Made by a program: the position numbers and the translations under genes. Of a stretch of 64,000 nucleotides of DNA, positions 13,986-26,800 are shown piece by piece (positions within the stretch are counted from its first letter, which is position 1; every line of letters begins with the position of its first letter). The notes beneath the pieces were generated by a model. That model did not search any database and was not told where the DNA came from. It saw only the letters and a list, made by a program, of their open reading frames with translations. Location of the stretch: the NCBI GenBank assembly GCA_013396995.1, contig VWZP01008346.1, positions 441,874 through 505,873 on the forward strand, in the 5' to 3' direction. Source of the DNA: Dicaeum eximium. Its lineage: Eukaryota > Chordata > Aves > Passeriformes > Dicaeidae.

Positions 13986-16900
13986 ATCTCATGGTATGGG
14001 AGACCTTCTGCTATAGCTGCTTAGGAAAAAAAAAGGCAGGGAATGGGTTGTTACAGTGGTTTCCACTCTGTCTTGTGATTATCTTGAGCCTGATAGTTCA
14101 CATTTTCTGTGTTTGAGACAAAGTTGGCTGCATGAAGACCTAGGATGTCAGAGAAATAACCTCGTTGTATATTGAAGGGGTTCTGGTGTAAAATCATGTG
14201 AAGCTGCTTGGCTGTGTATCATAGCTGGAGTGTTATTTTTTATGACTGATGGCAGAACTTGAAAGCCATGAAGCACTTGTAAAATAAGAAAGGAGGTGTG
14301 TGTTGTGATTACAAACCCTGGCATTATGTAGTAGCTGAGAACGGGTTTTAAGGATTACAACTCTGGATTTAATTTTCTAATGTCTGCCAAAGCTTCTCAA
14401 GTGGGCTGTAAGTATTTCTTATGTACTGTCCTTAACTTATCTCTGCCTTTGCTCTCTATCTGTAATGTGGGAGAAAGGTTTACCTTCTGGTCATGTGTTT
14501 TGTCTACTTATGTTGCAAGACCTTTAGGGAAGGAACTTCCTCACTATCTTTGCATACTGTCTGGAAAACCCCTCTTGGCTGAAGGCTGTGGACCCTGTCA
14601 CAGATGATGGCATATGCAATATTTTCTTTTTCAAAAAATATTTAGTTAACAATAAAATAGTTGGCAAGTGCAACTTGTTCAAGAACAAGATATTCTTGAG
14701 ATGGATACTGCAAATATTATATACAAGCTTACTTTTAATCATGTAGTGGATTTGAGAGGTATTTTGGTGATCATGATTGAAAGTGAAGACACTGCTAGTC
14801 TCCTTATTGAAACATGTATTTTCTCACTCCATTATTTTGATATGTTGCCAGATTTTGTTATCATTTTCTCTTGTACGCTGACAAATGGTGAACTGCATTT
14901 GAAAACCATGCTGAAAAAATGAGTGTTTGGTCTGTCACATGCTTTTGTCTTCCTTTTAACATGGAATAAACAATCTGGTTTTCTTTATAATGAAAGAAGG
15001 GGAGATAATGATCTTGTGTATATTTGGAACATTCTCATGTTCAAATGGAAATTTTCCCCTGGGTCTGTCATTGTTCTCATCAGTAGTTATTCAGTAATGA
15101 CTGTTTCTATATTGGCTTTGAACGTACCTCTGATAAAGTTTGGGAAAATAACATCAGCACATGACATTTAAGAGTTAGATAAAATGAGACAATATTCAAG
15201 TATAAGCCATGAGTTCTTGAAAGCATATTTAAAGCACACGAGTACAATAATTGTCAGGGTGATGTTCCTCATGCAGATTTCAGCTGCTGTTACTCATTAA
15301 TTATTTAAAATTCCAAGTGCAGCAACTCACAGCTTAGTGACTGTAAGCTGCTGAGCCTCTGACCTAAACAATTAAAGCCAAAACATCTGGATTAAAATTC
15401 CATTTGAAAAGAAGATAAATTGATCTATTTCTGAGCTATGCAATTATCCTTAGCAAAAAATTAATTTTGCTTTCTCTTCTAAGAAGGGAAAGCAAATCAG
15501 TGTGTCATCACCAAAGAAAACCCCAAACTGGGGTAATAATATCTATGTTTCCAGATAATCATTTAAGATCCCAGAAAAATTGCTTCTCCACAGCTTTCTG
15601 AGTTACTTTGTTCTTAATTTTATTTACTGATTTCAGAGAAGAGGAGTTTATAAATCTTCACTTAAGCTTCACGAGGTGTCACTGGCAACCTGCATAGCAA
15701 ACCATTTCTGGCTGGAGAACGATCTTGTTTGTGTTAATGGACTCTGGATAATGGTAGCCTTTTAGGAGGCTGCCACATGAACTTTGAATGTTCTTGCATG
15801 TCTTCAGCATGCTTACAAATTAAAAAACTGAGGGTTGAGTCTTCATCAAATTACTTTATAAAGCACTTTAGGACCATGATTTCATGTATGAATGCTCAGA
15901 CAATATGGCCAGGGAAAAGAAGGCAAAAAGAAGTGAGAAACAATGCACAAGGAGAGAAAAATACAAGCATAGAGTTAAGGACGATTTTTTTCTGTGTCAG
16001 AGAAGAAACATTGGGTTTTGTGCTTCTTTGGCAGTGTGTTATGGGAAGGAAGGGAGGGACATGAGTGTAGAGAAGTAGATTGGGCCAAAGGGAGTCAACT
16101 TGGAGTATGGTGAAAGTCAGACCCTTTCGCAATATCAATATTTATGCCAAATGTTACAGAGGAGAATCTGCAGGAAATCCTGCAGATGGTTGATATGCTT
16201 GCAGTATAGATAACATATATGAAGTCAGAAAAGAGAGAGAGACTTTGAAGGATATAGTGATTCAGTGTTATCTCCCAGCACAGTTAATGCTGTCTGAAGG
16301 GGGTGAATCATCTCCCTGTCCCATCTGTCAGTCTGTTGAATATGAGAAGAGCAAGCATGCAGTGCCTGTAATTCATGTGTGTTTAGAACTGCAGGTGTGC
16401 ATTTTGTCATCAGTCTCTGTTTCATGAACAACATGTTCATGATGAGGCCATCATCTGTGTTCCCTGTGTTCTCTGGGAAGCTTAGGTAGCCTACCTCACT
16501 TGGAAGGAGAGAATATACCGCTCAACATTTGGAGAGGGCTGGTTTTTTTAAGCAGAGAACAGGGAAAAAAGTGAGTTATCTAATATATCTTGGTTTTATT
16601 CTCTTGGCATTTTATCTGAAAAGAAGTGCTAGGTCTTGTCTGCTTTCAGAGCACTTTAATCTCAGGAACTGAAAGTCTTCAAGTAACAAACAATTATAAT
16701 TTTCTGTATAATTTCTCAGTTGCTTTTTTTTTTGTCCTCTGGTACTGTTAAGATTGTTGGCCTGAAATTATCCATGATTTAAATATGAATTTTATTCTTT
16801 TTTTCATTCTCTTGGTTAATACTGCACTTGGGTTATATATTCTTGCATGGTGTTTCCTATTTTTCACAGCTATTTAAGAATTTAGGACAAAGGTCTAACT

Positions 16901-19271
16901 TTTAGTTGTTGACTCACTGAGGCCAAATGTTGAGGTTCACAGCTGTAGACGTGTATTCCTAAAAGAAATATGGTACTTTAGAAGCCATGATGGTGGAAAG
17001 CACTGCTTTTAGGAGTCTACTGCATATCTTAAAAATACATAGAATGTGGCTATGATATTTCTCTGTTCTTAAACTTTATATCTTTATCTGTCCCCTTTCT
17101 TTTCGTTTTTATTTTTTTCCATGAGATAATTTATTTTACTGTGGTATCAAATTATTTTGTCTCTGGACCACATAGGTGCTGAAAAAAAAAATCTGATCCT
17201 TTCCAGAAAGCTGAGAAAAATTGGTCCTAGCTCTAAGGTATTGCATTCCATGCAGACCTAAACCTATAAGAAAAAGGAAATAATAACACCCAGCCTGTTT
17301 TGTTGGGGTGTTGTGCATAAAAGATAGCATGTAGCAGATTAAGTGAACCTGTTAATATTAGTGACTGAGATAAAAATAAATCAGTCTTAGTTTTGGCATA
17401 TACATTCTACATTCAAGGGAGGGGTATGTGTGGCCCTCTCTGTTCCCTAGACTGGGAATAGCTGAGAAGCACAAGTATCTCAGCAAAGTCATAGAGTACT
17501 GAAAAGGAAATCCACATTTAGTCAGGACCCAGTTGTAGCTACAGTGGTAGAAGTGCAGCAAGCAGAAGAGATGGAGCTCAGACGTGCTGGGTGCATCTGC
17601 ACCTTGCCCCAGGCCTGGGGTCCCACCTGGCTCCCTCCTCAGATGCACTGGAGGTGATTAAGGAAATTTCCTTATGACCATGCAGGTGGATTGGCACACA
17701 GTTCACAGGGCTTTGCTAATCTTGGAGTTTTGAAGACAAACAGTAAACGTGTGGCTAATACCAAAGGATTGTGGTCATTGATGATTTCTGTTTGCATAAA
17801 GGGGTGTAGGTACCAGCACGTACACCCTTGTACGTGTATAGGTCACCAGCACATGCTACGTGACCTTAGGGGAGGATTTTTCCATTTGGGAAGCAGAAAA
17901 GCCCTGCTGAGAAATTTTCATTTTCTTGATGGGTGGGACAGGGTGGATGGTGTTCTAGCAAGGAGAGCCGAGTGTGTTGAAGGAAGAAAAGAGAGAAAAG
18001 CAAGAGAAGCCTGAGCTACAGAAAATAAATATATGTGGCTTAGCAATTTCATTGTAATGTCACTGTTGTCTAGAATCAAGTTTGGGCTATGCTCAGTGTG
18101 CTGAGGTGAGATGTCTGGAAATCACATGCTTTTGTAAAAAGTAATGTGCAATATCCTTCTTGTTGGCAATAGAGGAAAATGGTAATCAAAGCAGTCAGGA
18201 AATATCTTAAGCCTTGGGTCCTGCTTACCCTGTGGCAATTTTAGGAAATAGTTTGCAACAATGTTTTTTCACAGAATATATTCTCTCTCGCTGTTGTAGC
18301 CTTTCTCATGTGCCACAGTGTTGCAGAAAATTTTAGAGAAAATGAAATAATTTTCCTTTTTAATGTGTCCTTTGCACTGATATATGAAGAGTGTGTAAAT
18401 TACTGAGCAACTGTACTAGCACTGAGGTGTGCTTTCTAAGGTAAAAGTGTTTCAGAACTCGGCCAGTCTCTCAGAGGTGTGGCTTTCCATGCCTGATGTC
18501 CTTGCTAAGGTACATGCAGTTAACTGTAAACATGGAAATTGCTGTAATATCTAGATAGGTCAGGACTGTGTAATGCAAAACACTGTACAAGCATGATTAA
18601 ATACGTCTGTAAGTAGTAAACTCCTGTTGACTTCTCTGATTTATAGGCTGTGGTCGCCACTGAAGTCTTGGGTTTGATAATTCATGATGGAAATATGTCT
18701 GGAATAATTTTTTTTGCTTTCAGAGAAATATAATTGTGGAAGTCAAAAGTGAAACAGAGTTTGATTTAGGAAGTATTGCACTCTTTCACAATAATGAAAA
18801 ATTAAGTCTGTGTTAAATAACAAGAAACTTGTAAGAGATTTAAGGCAGTATATTTTATGAAATAATTTAACAGCTGAATTAAGAGGGTGGGATGCCTGGG
18901 GAGCAGTTTGTCCATGAGGCAGGTTACTTCTGTTATGTGGCTGCTCACATCTGTCTGTGAAGTGTCTGACTGTGGCTGCTGATGGATTTAGCTGCAGGTC
19001 ACTCATTCGTGCCTGCTGGAGGTTTTCTTTCTTGGTGAGTTGGAATATTAGGTTGCCACCATGAGGGAATTCTGAAGAAACAGATGAGGCGTGCCCAGTG
19101 CCTCAGTCTTGTTTTCAAAGAAGATGAAGTGAAAGGCTTCCTTGCAAAGATATGTATCACACTGAGAGCCTAAAAAAAGCCACTCAAAGATTTCCATCTA
19201 GCTGTCAGCCACTGCTGTGCTATGTGTCAGCTTGCTTCCCAGGAAGCTACATAACCAGGACCTGACACCAC

Positions 19272-19380
19272 CAAGAACAAACAAAAAAACCAAACAAACA
19301 CAAAAATTAAAAAACAAACAAACAAACAAAAAACAAAACAAAACAAAACCAGAAAAAACCACCAACAAAAAAAGACAAAA
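19272..19380. repeat. A/C-rich low-complexity block (CAAA/ACAAA-type)
   Basis: About 110 bases almost devoid of G and T, built of irregular CAAA, ACAAA and CAAAA units. Such tracts are common in bird introns. No retroposon body is recognisable next to it. Confidence 0.85.
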
Positions 19381-22368
19381 CCTTGGGTAAGTTTGTAATT
19401 AAGAGTGCACATTAGGGGGCTACCAGAATTAGAGAAAACTTGCGTACTTCTTAAAAGAAATTACACTCTTTTTTTCTAATAAGATTCTGTATATAGTAGT
19501 AAAATGTTGCATTTACTTGTATAGGAATATTTATGAATTTAGCAGGAAGTTTTAAGTAAATTCCTCAAATATTTTTATATTCCATGGTTACCCTTCCCAT
19601 GCGTGAGTAAGGCTGGGAGCACTTGCAGCTCTGCACTATTACCCAACATCAGTCTGTGATGAATACATATTCCTAGACAAGGTAGTAATTATGTTCTGAT
19701 ACTTGTAAATATGTAAGTCCTTGCATACCTTTATTAGTATGTGTAGTTCTGTTGAGTCATAATTAACGTGTGGGAAGAGGTAAGATCATATTTAAAAATC
19801 CATTTTCAACATCGTGTGATACACATTCGGTAGTTTATGCTTTTTAATTTCAAGTAAACATTAATGTTCAACAAAAGTGGATTGGCTTACAGAGTGTTTT
19901 GACTCCTGAATTACAACATCACTTATTTACAGTCTGATTACTACATGGGGGAACTTTTTCCAGGCTCCTGTGACTAAGAAACTGCTATTTTGCAGTTAAA
20001 AATTGCATAGCGTTCAGAAAGTAATGCCATTGCATTTCTTGTTATACTCAGAAAGTTTGGAGAAGTGTTTGTCTGCCTTTCAGTGAAAATTCTAAATCAT
20101 AAACTGCTTTATAGGACAGTGGGTGTGTATGGAAAGATGATTAGAACCACTTGTTTAGCTGCAAATATTGACAGTCAGGCTAGAATGGGCTAAAAAACCT
20201 CTACATTGATATATGTTTCTAAAGCCCTATTTTTAATCAACTGCTCAGATGAAGATAAATTAAATTATGCCAACGTGAGTGTTTTTTTAAAGGTATGTGT
20301 TGTGTAGAATAGAATTTTTCCATCTCTTTTTTTTATTTTGAGTTTTGGAAATACAAGTTCTTCTCCTTGGGTAAGGCACTGGTGTTTCTGTGGTTGTTGC
20401 TTGTTGGAATATGGGTTCCTGCTGTGAAGAAAGTGGGAAAGCTGCTTGGTCTAGGCTTCCATCAGCTTATCTGTTTAGACAACTCTGTAAGAAGGTGAAT
20501 TAATGGGAGGAGACACTTAATTTAATTTCTCCAGGCAAAATCCCTCTGCTGTTTCTGGAATTACTCAAAGCAGCCAGCATAGGTGGAGTTACTGCTGCAT
20601 CAGTCATGGATTGGGAAGTGCCAGGTCACGGCAGCAGAGCTGATTCAGCTCAGCAGGTGTTGTAGTGCTGAGGCAGCCGGATGGCTCTGCTGTGGCACCT
20701 GCAGCGGTGGCTCACAACTTCCTGCCACAATTCACTCACTTCACCCGAAAGAGCTTTTAGGTAGCAGAAGTGTTTGCAACTTTTGGTCCTGTTAAATCAG
20801 TTTACTCCTGTGGCCTTTCATTTTCTGAGCCTCTCAGATGGTTTTAATATGGAACTAGCAACTCTTGATGGGACATTTTATAGAGGAGCTGGTGATGTAA
20901 CTCTGTTCACTGAGGGCATGCAGAGTGTCACCTCTCATTTGTGACTCAGGCTCATGCGCAAAATTTGTCATCTTGTAGGATTGACGAAACTTGCAGGGTT
21001 TCACTTGGAAGATTTTTGGCAAATGCTGTTGTGGTCATAAACTCAGTCTCATGTGCAGGCCTGTTTCAGCAGCTTATTGTTAGGTGTGATTCATGTGAGA
21101 TCCAAAGAAGGTATTGCATTTCCTCAGTATTCTGCTTCTTCATTGCTTGGAGCACCGTGACTGTTCTTGTGGCTGTTCATCAGCCCTGCATCATTCATGG
21201 ATTCCTCTGCAAAGAAGAGTGTTGTTCAGCTGATGGACATTGTTAGGAAGTGTAAGAAGCTGTTTCTTCACTTCATACAGAGCTGCTTAGTCTGGCAACC
21301 TGTACATTACTAAGGTGACTAAAAAAAAATACAAATCTTTTTCCAGCTGAGATGTTTGGAATAGTTGGCTGCAAGTTCTTACAAAGATTATAAAATGAGT
21401 AATCCCATTGAAGCCAGTGACTCAGCTCATTGCATAAAGATTGGTGCAGGTAGAAACTGTGCAGTACAGTCTCCTCTGGACAGGAAGAACCAAAGTCAGG
21501 GTTTAAGTCTTAGTGTTGCAGGGTGTACTTCCATCCTGAAGTGTGCTCAGTTTTTTGTCAAGTAAGGTGGATTTGTGCTTGAGGCTGAAGTGAAAAATTA
21601 AGTCTTTGTTGCTGTAAATGCTTGCATGTATGTGTGGTTTTGCGTTCTAATCAGATATCTACAGAACAGTTGGCACGATACAAGGTCCTTCATAATTCAT
21701 GTCAGATTCTTGGAATACTTTCTTTGCCAAAGGATTACTTAGATTTCACTGTTTAATAGGTAGCATGAGGAAATCTGTAACATTTAGGATCCCCTTGCTA
21801 GTGGCTGGTTGCTTTTGTCCCTTTGGCTGAAAAGTAGTTTTATTGCTGTGTGAGGAATTATTAGCAGTTACCTGTAGCTAACTTCTCTTCAGTTCAAGCA
21901 TCTGCATTCATTTATGGATGAAAAAAGATAAAATTTAGTTGTGAGTGTTTTGTGGGTACAGGATGGTTGTTCCTGGAGTGGTACTCCAAAGACATGAGGG
22001 AAGCTAAGGGGAGGCAGGAGGACAGGATCACAGATCCAGTCTGCAAGTGTTATGTTGGCTTCATCATCTGTGTACTTAGACATACGTGTGTTATAGATCA
22101 AATTTGATAGGTTTTTTTTTTGATAAATGAGTGGAAGAATAACACATAGAACATTCACCTTTATATTCTGCTGTAGACATGTCTTACAGTTTTGTATTCC
22201 ACTCTGCTTTCCTTATGTTGGGAAGCAGGTGATGAGGAATGAGCTGCTGCTCATAATTTGTAGAGCAAAGGCCAGTTTGAGGAAGTTCAGGTCTGAAACC
22301 CAGTGTATATTAATTTGTTGGTATTTTTCCTTGAAAAATTTTAGAATGTCAAAAATAGATGAATTGAT

Positions 22369-22470
22369 TGTGCTGATCTCACAGCTGGAAAGTACAGGGG
22401 TGTTTTTTTAATCTTGTATGTGCTGATCTCACAGCTGGAAAGTACAGGGGTGTTTTTTTAATCTTGTATG
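22369..22470. repeat. Perfect 50-bp tandem duplication
   Basis: The 50-base unit at 22369-22418 (containing GCTGATCTCACAGCTGGAAA) is repeated immediately and without a mismatch at 22419-22468, with two further matching bases. Perfect identity in non-coding sequence points to a recent event, a polymorphic two-copy allele, or an assembly duplication. The unit contains CAGCTG (E-box type) and a T7 run. Confidence 0.95.
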
Positions 22471-23749
22471 CAATGGATAGTGCTGGTTTTAAAAAATCTG
22501 TTTCCAATTTAGCAATTAATTCTATCTTGAGTGCATTTACTGAGTTTTGGATGTTTTTAATTTTGATTTTGTGAGACCTTGGAAATGGATTTTTTTGAGG
22601 AATTATTTAATTGGATACAGTGATAACATGGAACTTAGAGAAAATTGAATTCAGTGAATTGCCAAATGAGCACAGTAGACTCTTGAAATTTATCACTGGG
22701 AGTTGGGTGAGGTGGTGAAGTGTGTGTGTAAATAAATCTATCAGTCTCTCCAAAAGTTGAAGTAGAGATACAAATTAGATTGATTACTTATGACTGTCCA
22801 TCACAGATGTATACTTTGTCCAAAGCAAAGTTTCTGTCTTTAGAATCTTTTTGTACACAAATCGGTGCATGTAGCTGGGATTATAACCATATATGAGTTT
22901 GTTAGCCTATTGCTTTACTTCATGCATGTAATTTTAAGTAATGCATATAATTTTAAGTCTCATGACTTCAAATGCTGTGATGCACTGCATTCAAATAATC
23001 TCAGGGCAGCAGCTGCAAAATCCTATACAGATATCGGCTTCTATGACAAGAAATACGTGGCACAACCACAAGTGTGCTCTAAAAGCTGAAATGTGAGTGT
23101 TGTGGTTTAACCTACATAAGCTGTGTTAAGCTGAGATAGGACAGGATGAGGCAGGAAATACAAAGAAAGAGTTGGCATTACTTTCATAAGTGCTCGTCAT
23201 GAGAGTGGGAGCTGTAAACAACTCAGGTGTTCTAACCTCCACAGCAAGTCCTTAGCAGTTAGTGTGGTGCTTTTTTCACTAATTGCTGTTTATACAATGG
23301 TAGATGTGAATTCAAAAGAACTTACTTGAACTTTTATGGAAGTTTATAGTTACAAATTATTTGGTATGTACTGCACTGTTTGTTATTAAAAACATAATAT
23401 CAAAAGACAGGGCCTCTACCTAATTTCTAATCTAGTTTTGTTTCATGTGCAAATTTCAAAAAGAATATTTTTTTTCCTTCTCTTTTATGTCTCTTTTTTT
23501 TTTTTTTAATAGATGTAGGAAAGCTTTCTGTTATTGCTTAAATGTGCATAATAGACCAGATAAGCATGTGTTTTTTTCCTTAGAATCTTTCACAGATCTT
23601 ACCTTGGATTGTAAAAATCCTCATTGTATGTGAAAAATTTTTTTGTTATGTGTCAGATTAAAAAATTATTTGTATTTCTTTACAAATGTATTGGTTTCAA
23701 AAATGTTTTGGTTTTTATCTTTTCAGAATTTAAAGTTTGGTGATCCATC

Positions 23750-23800
23750 ATGGGGAATCATGTAGGAAAGCGAGAGCATAGCACTGAGAAGTCAGCCAAG
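23750..23800 (+). CDS. MBP: Golli-MBP, start-codon exon (17 codons)
   Basis: The exon runs from 23727, after acceptor TTTTCAG with a T-rich tract, to 23800, before donor GTGAGT. It has 23 bases of 5' UTR and then ATG at 23750 in good context (A at -3, G at +4). It encodes MGNHVGKREHSTEKSAK and ends in phase 0. This matches the Golli-specific N-terminus of myelin basic protein as I recall it from mammals, where the first nine residues read MGNHAGKRE. Golli proteins are MBP isoforms made from a far-upstream promoter and expressed in oligodendrocytes, neurons and immune cells; they have been implicated in regulating store-operated calcium entry. Gly2 with a small residue at position 6 fits the general N-myristoylation pattern, in line with the membrane association reported for Golli. 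The exon is too short to find by ORF length; identity rests on sequence, splice sites and the matching next exon. Confidence 0.92.
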
Positions 23801-26800
23801 GTGAGTGTAGAAAATGGAAGAGAGAATATATATAGAATATAATAGAATATATGGGAAATACATATTCTGTGAAATACAGGGGATTTTTAGGACAGTAGTT
23901 GTTTACCAGATCACTGTTATCATTACTGTTTTGTAGTTTACTCTGTAAAATGACTGTGTTGTTGAAAGACTGCCCTATGAGATGTGGCCAAATGAAGATT
24001 TTGTTGTGCTGGATTAAGTGAGAGGTGTGAAGTCAGATCCACACCTGATAAGATTCTCAGTCGTGGAGATGAATGAAAGAGACTTAGAAGCATGATACCG
24101 TAGAATTTTTTTAAGAGTCAGTGAGCAGAGTTATGTTCTGTGTGTTGACAGTTTTTCATTTGGGCAATAATTGGCTTAATCTGTAAGAAAGACACTGTGA
24201 AGAAATAGGTAAAATAAGAGGATATTAAAGGACAAGATTGTCAGTCCAAGGAGATACAGCTTTAAAAATCTCTTCCCTGAGGAAAAAAAGATATGAGAAC
24301 CGTCAAAATGTTCATTAAAAGTTAATATTGGATTCCTAAGCATCTACTGACACTGTTGTGTTTTCTGCACATAATGTGGTATTCTGTTTGCCTTGTGATA
24401 GTATCTTGTTTATTTGTTTTTCTGTGTTGTACCGGAAGAGATTTCACACATCTTAAAACAGAACATCTTTCTATATATATTTAGATGTAAAAAAAAAAAA
24501 AACCCACTGCTTGTTGCTAGCTATTGCTATCTTCCTTCCACACATCCTCATCCAAATATAACAGTTTACAGTCTAAGCCCACACTGTATAAAGATATTGC
24601 CCTTTGCATTGGACATAAGATGTAAACAGATAATTCTGGGCTTTGTGTGGAGCAATGTGGGTATTTTGCTTTGCTGTGCCAGATAAGCAGCTATTCCCAA
24701 AAGGATACAAACTGGAACTCATACAGTTATTAGTTCCTTGCCATCTCCTTTAGGAAAATGCATGGTCTCTGGAGGGAATAGGGAGAAAGCAGCAGGAGCA
24801 GAGGACAGCTGGCTACATACAGTTTTGTTTTGTGTTGGTGCAGTATTTTGCAAAATGCTTTTGTGGCCCTAAGTTTGAGTACAAACAGTAGAATGAATCC
24901 CAAGTTGCTCTCTTGTGGTGGCTGGTCTTGCAGACTTGCCCTTTAGAAAACTCTGTTGTGCAGAAAAGTCAAATGCACCAAACAGAAACATTTAGCCAAA
25001 TATTTTGATCCTTTCTGAGTAAGCATGTGAGATCCTGCAGGTATGATACATTAAGTTTGCAGAGCTTGATGGGCTGCAGTGCAACAAATACCCCCTGCTT
25101 TGATCTGTGAGGATAAAATTTGGTTAAAAAAAATATTGTGTCTTCTCTCCTGCTGTGGGATCACATGTTTGAGGCATTTGGATGGCAGGTGGGTGAGTCG
25201 TGGGGCACATCTGGCTTCAAAAAGCTAAAAATTCTTCAAATTGTAACAGCCTGTGCAAGAGGTGCAAATTCTGTGGTGGTGAGCGAGAGTCAGGTGACCA
25301 TGAGTCTGCACTTGGTATATAGGACAGAGCTACAAGGAAAGGGAATGCTGCAATTCTTTAAAATTCCTTCTTTTTCCTAATCAGTTCATGGAGAACACTT
25401 GATTCTGCAATCAAAATAAAATTAATTTACCAAAATTGTTTTGTGAAGCAGGAACTTAACTACTGTAGTAATATCTTCTTTCCTTCATTCATCCTCCTAC
25501 AGGGTCAAAGAACCAAAACACCAAACCCCTAAACTTTCAAATTGGCAGTGCTTGATCAAAACCTCCCTTTATGCAGAGATGTGCATGATCTCCCTTTATC
25601 TAAAACAGTAATCATGCCACAAGAAATTACAAGGCCATAGATTTAAAATCAGGAAAATTATGGTTAAGGCACTACTATGGATTCCCTACAGTTTGTCATT
25701 CTTGATTCAAATCTTTCAGGCAGCTTTAAATTTCTTAGTGGTTGCATTAACCAAACCAGTTTGGTTTTTTTTTCCCTCACTTTTTTTCAAAGTTGAAGTA
25801 GATTTTTTTGTTGTTGTTGTTCAATATTGTTGTAAATTAGAACTGTTTTCCCACTAATCTTCTAGACCTGCTGAAGGCTTACAGAGACTACAGTGGAAAA
25901 GCTGAACTGCCTCTCCTCCCTTGTAGTAACAGAACTGCAAGAAAGATGCAAACATCTCACCAAGAGTCTTTCTAAATTTCATTAATTTCACTCTCCAGAC
26001 TTTTTACTGTAAGTTCTTTCCCAAATCTGTGGGTCCAAAGGAAAAACATTATTTTAGGCAGCTTCTTTGAACTTTTGAGGTCAGATTTACAGCCACTGTA
26101 CTGTTCCTGGACTGGTAGGCCGTTTCTCCTAAGAGCTATTTTAAGTGTAGTGACATTAAAGAGACTGTTGCCAACTGCAGCAGTCACAGTTCTTGGTTGT
26201 CCAGTAAATGTCCTTTAATCCAGCTATTACCATGAGGTTGGTTTGGTGGTTTTTTGAGTTGACTTCTAGCTTCACTTTACTTTTAGTAAATCTGTGTATT
26301 TGAATTACAAAATTAGAAATGGACTTCTGGAAAGAAATGGACTTCATGAAAATTACTTCATGAAATGCTTAAGGTGACACTAATATGCTTTCAAATTAGG
26401 GAATTTACAGAAGACACTAAGATGGCTTCCCATGCTGTGACACTTCTTTCAAAATATTGTTCTCCTCTTGATATATAAATACAGTAAGCTACAGTGATTA
26501 TTTAATAATTAGATACTGTGAAATTAAGTGAATTCTTTGAAAAATATTTGACCTAAATAGTGTGGAGGAGTACTTACAAAACCCTTCTGTTCTACTCACA
26601 GCAATAGCTTACACCACCTCATTTTTGTGGATTTCTTTCTTGTATGTTTAATGGACCTGCATTTTTTAGAGTTTTGTAAGATACAAAAACATTCCTCAAT
26701 GAATCCAGGATTTTATCTTTTCTTTTTAATTTGAATGATACTAGACTTTGCATCTGCTTAATGCATTAGTAAATGTTTAAGTATTTATTTTTTTACTTTC

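Larger units (their letters stand above)
831..23726 (+). other. MBP: First intron of Golli-MBP (left boundary approximate)
   Basis: AT-rich sequence without convincing coding exons. The right boundary is the acceptor TTTTCAG ending at 23726; the left boundary depends on which donor in the CpG island is used. Open frames here, such as 145 codons on the minus strand at 6913-7350, show no recognisable domain, no flanking splice logic and unremarkable composition, so they are treated as chance. Contents I can name are an old CR1 LINE piece (about 7940-8785), a (TG)9 microsatellite (9072-9089), a very old L3/CR1-like relic (about 13600-13985), an A/C-rich low-complexity block (about 19272-19380), a perfect 50-bp tandem duplication (22369-22470) and a small perfect AT-rich inverted repeat (4788-4820). 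I see nothing else structured in the remainder. Confidence 0.7.

Noticed and set aside
23099..23160. TGTTGTGGTTTAACCTACAT resembling the start of another avian LTR family
   Set aside because: The resemblance covers only about 20 bases and then fails, too little to support a mobile element.
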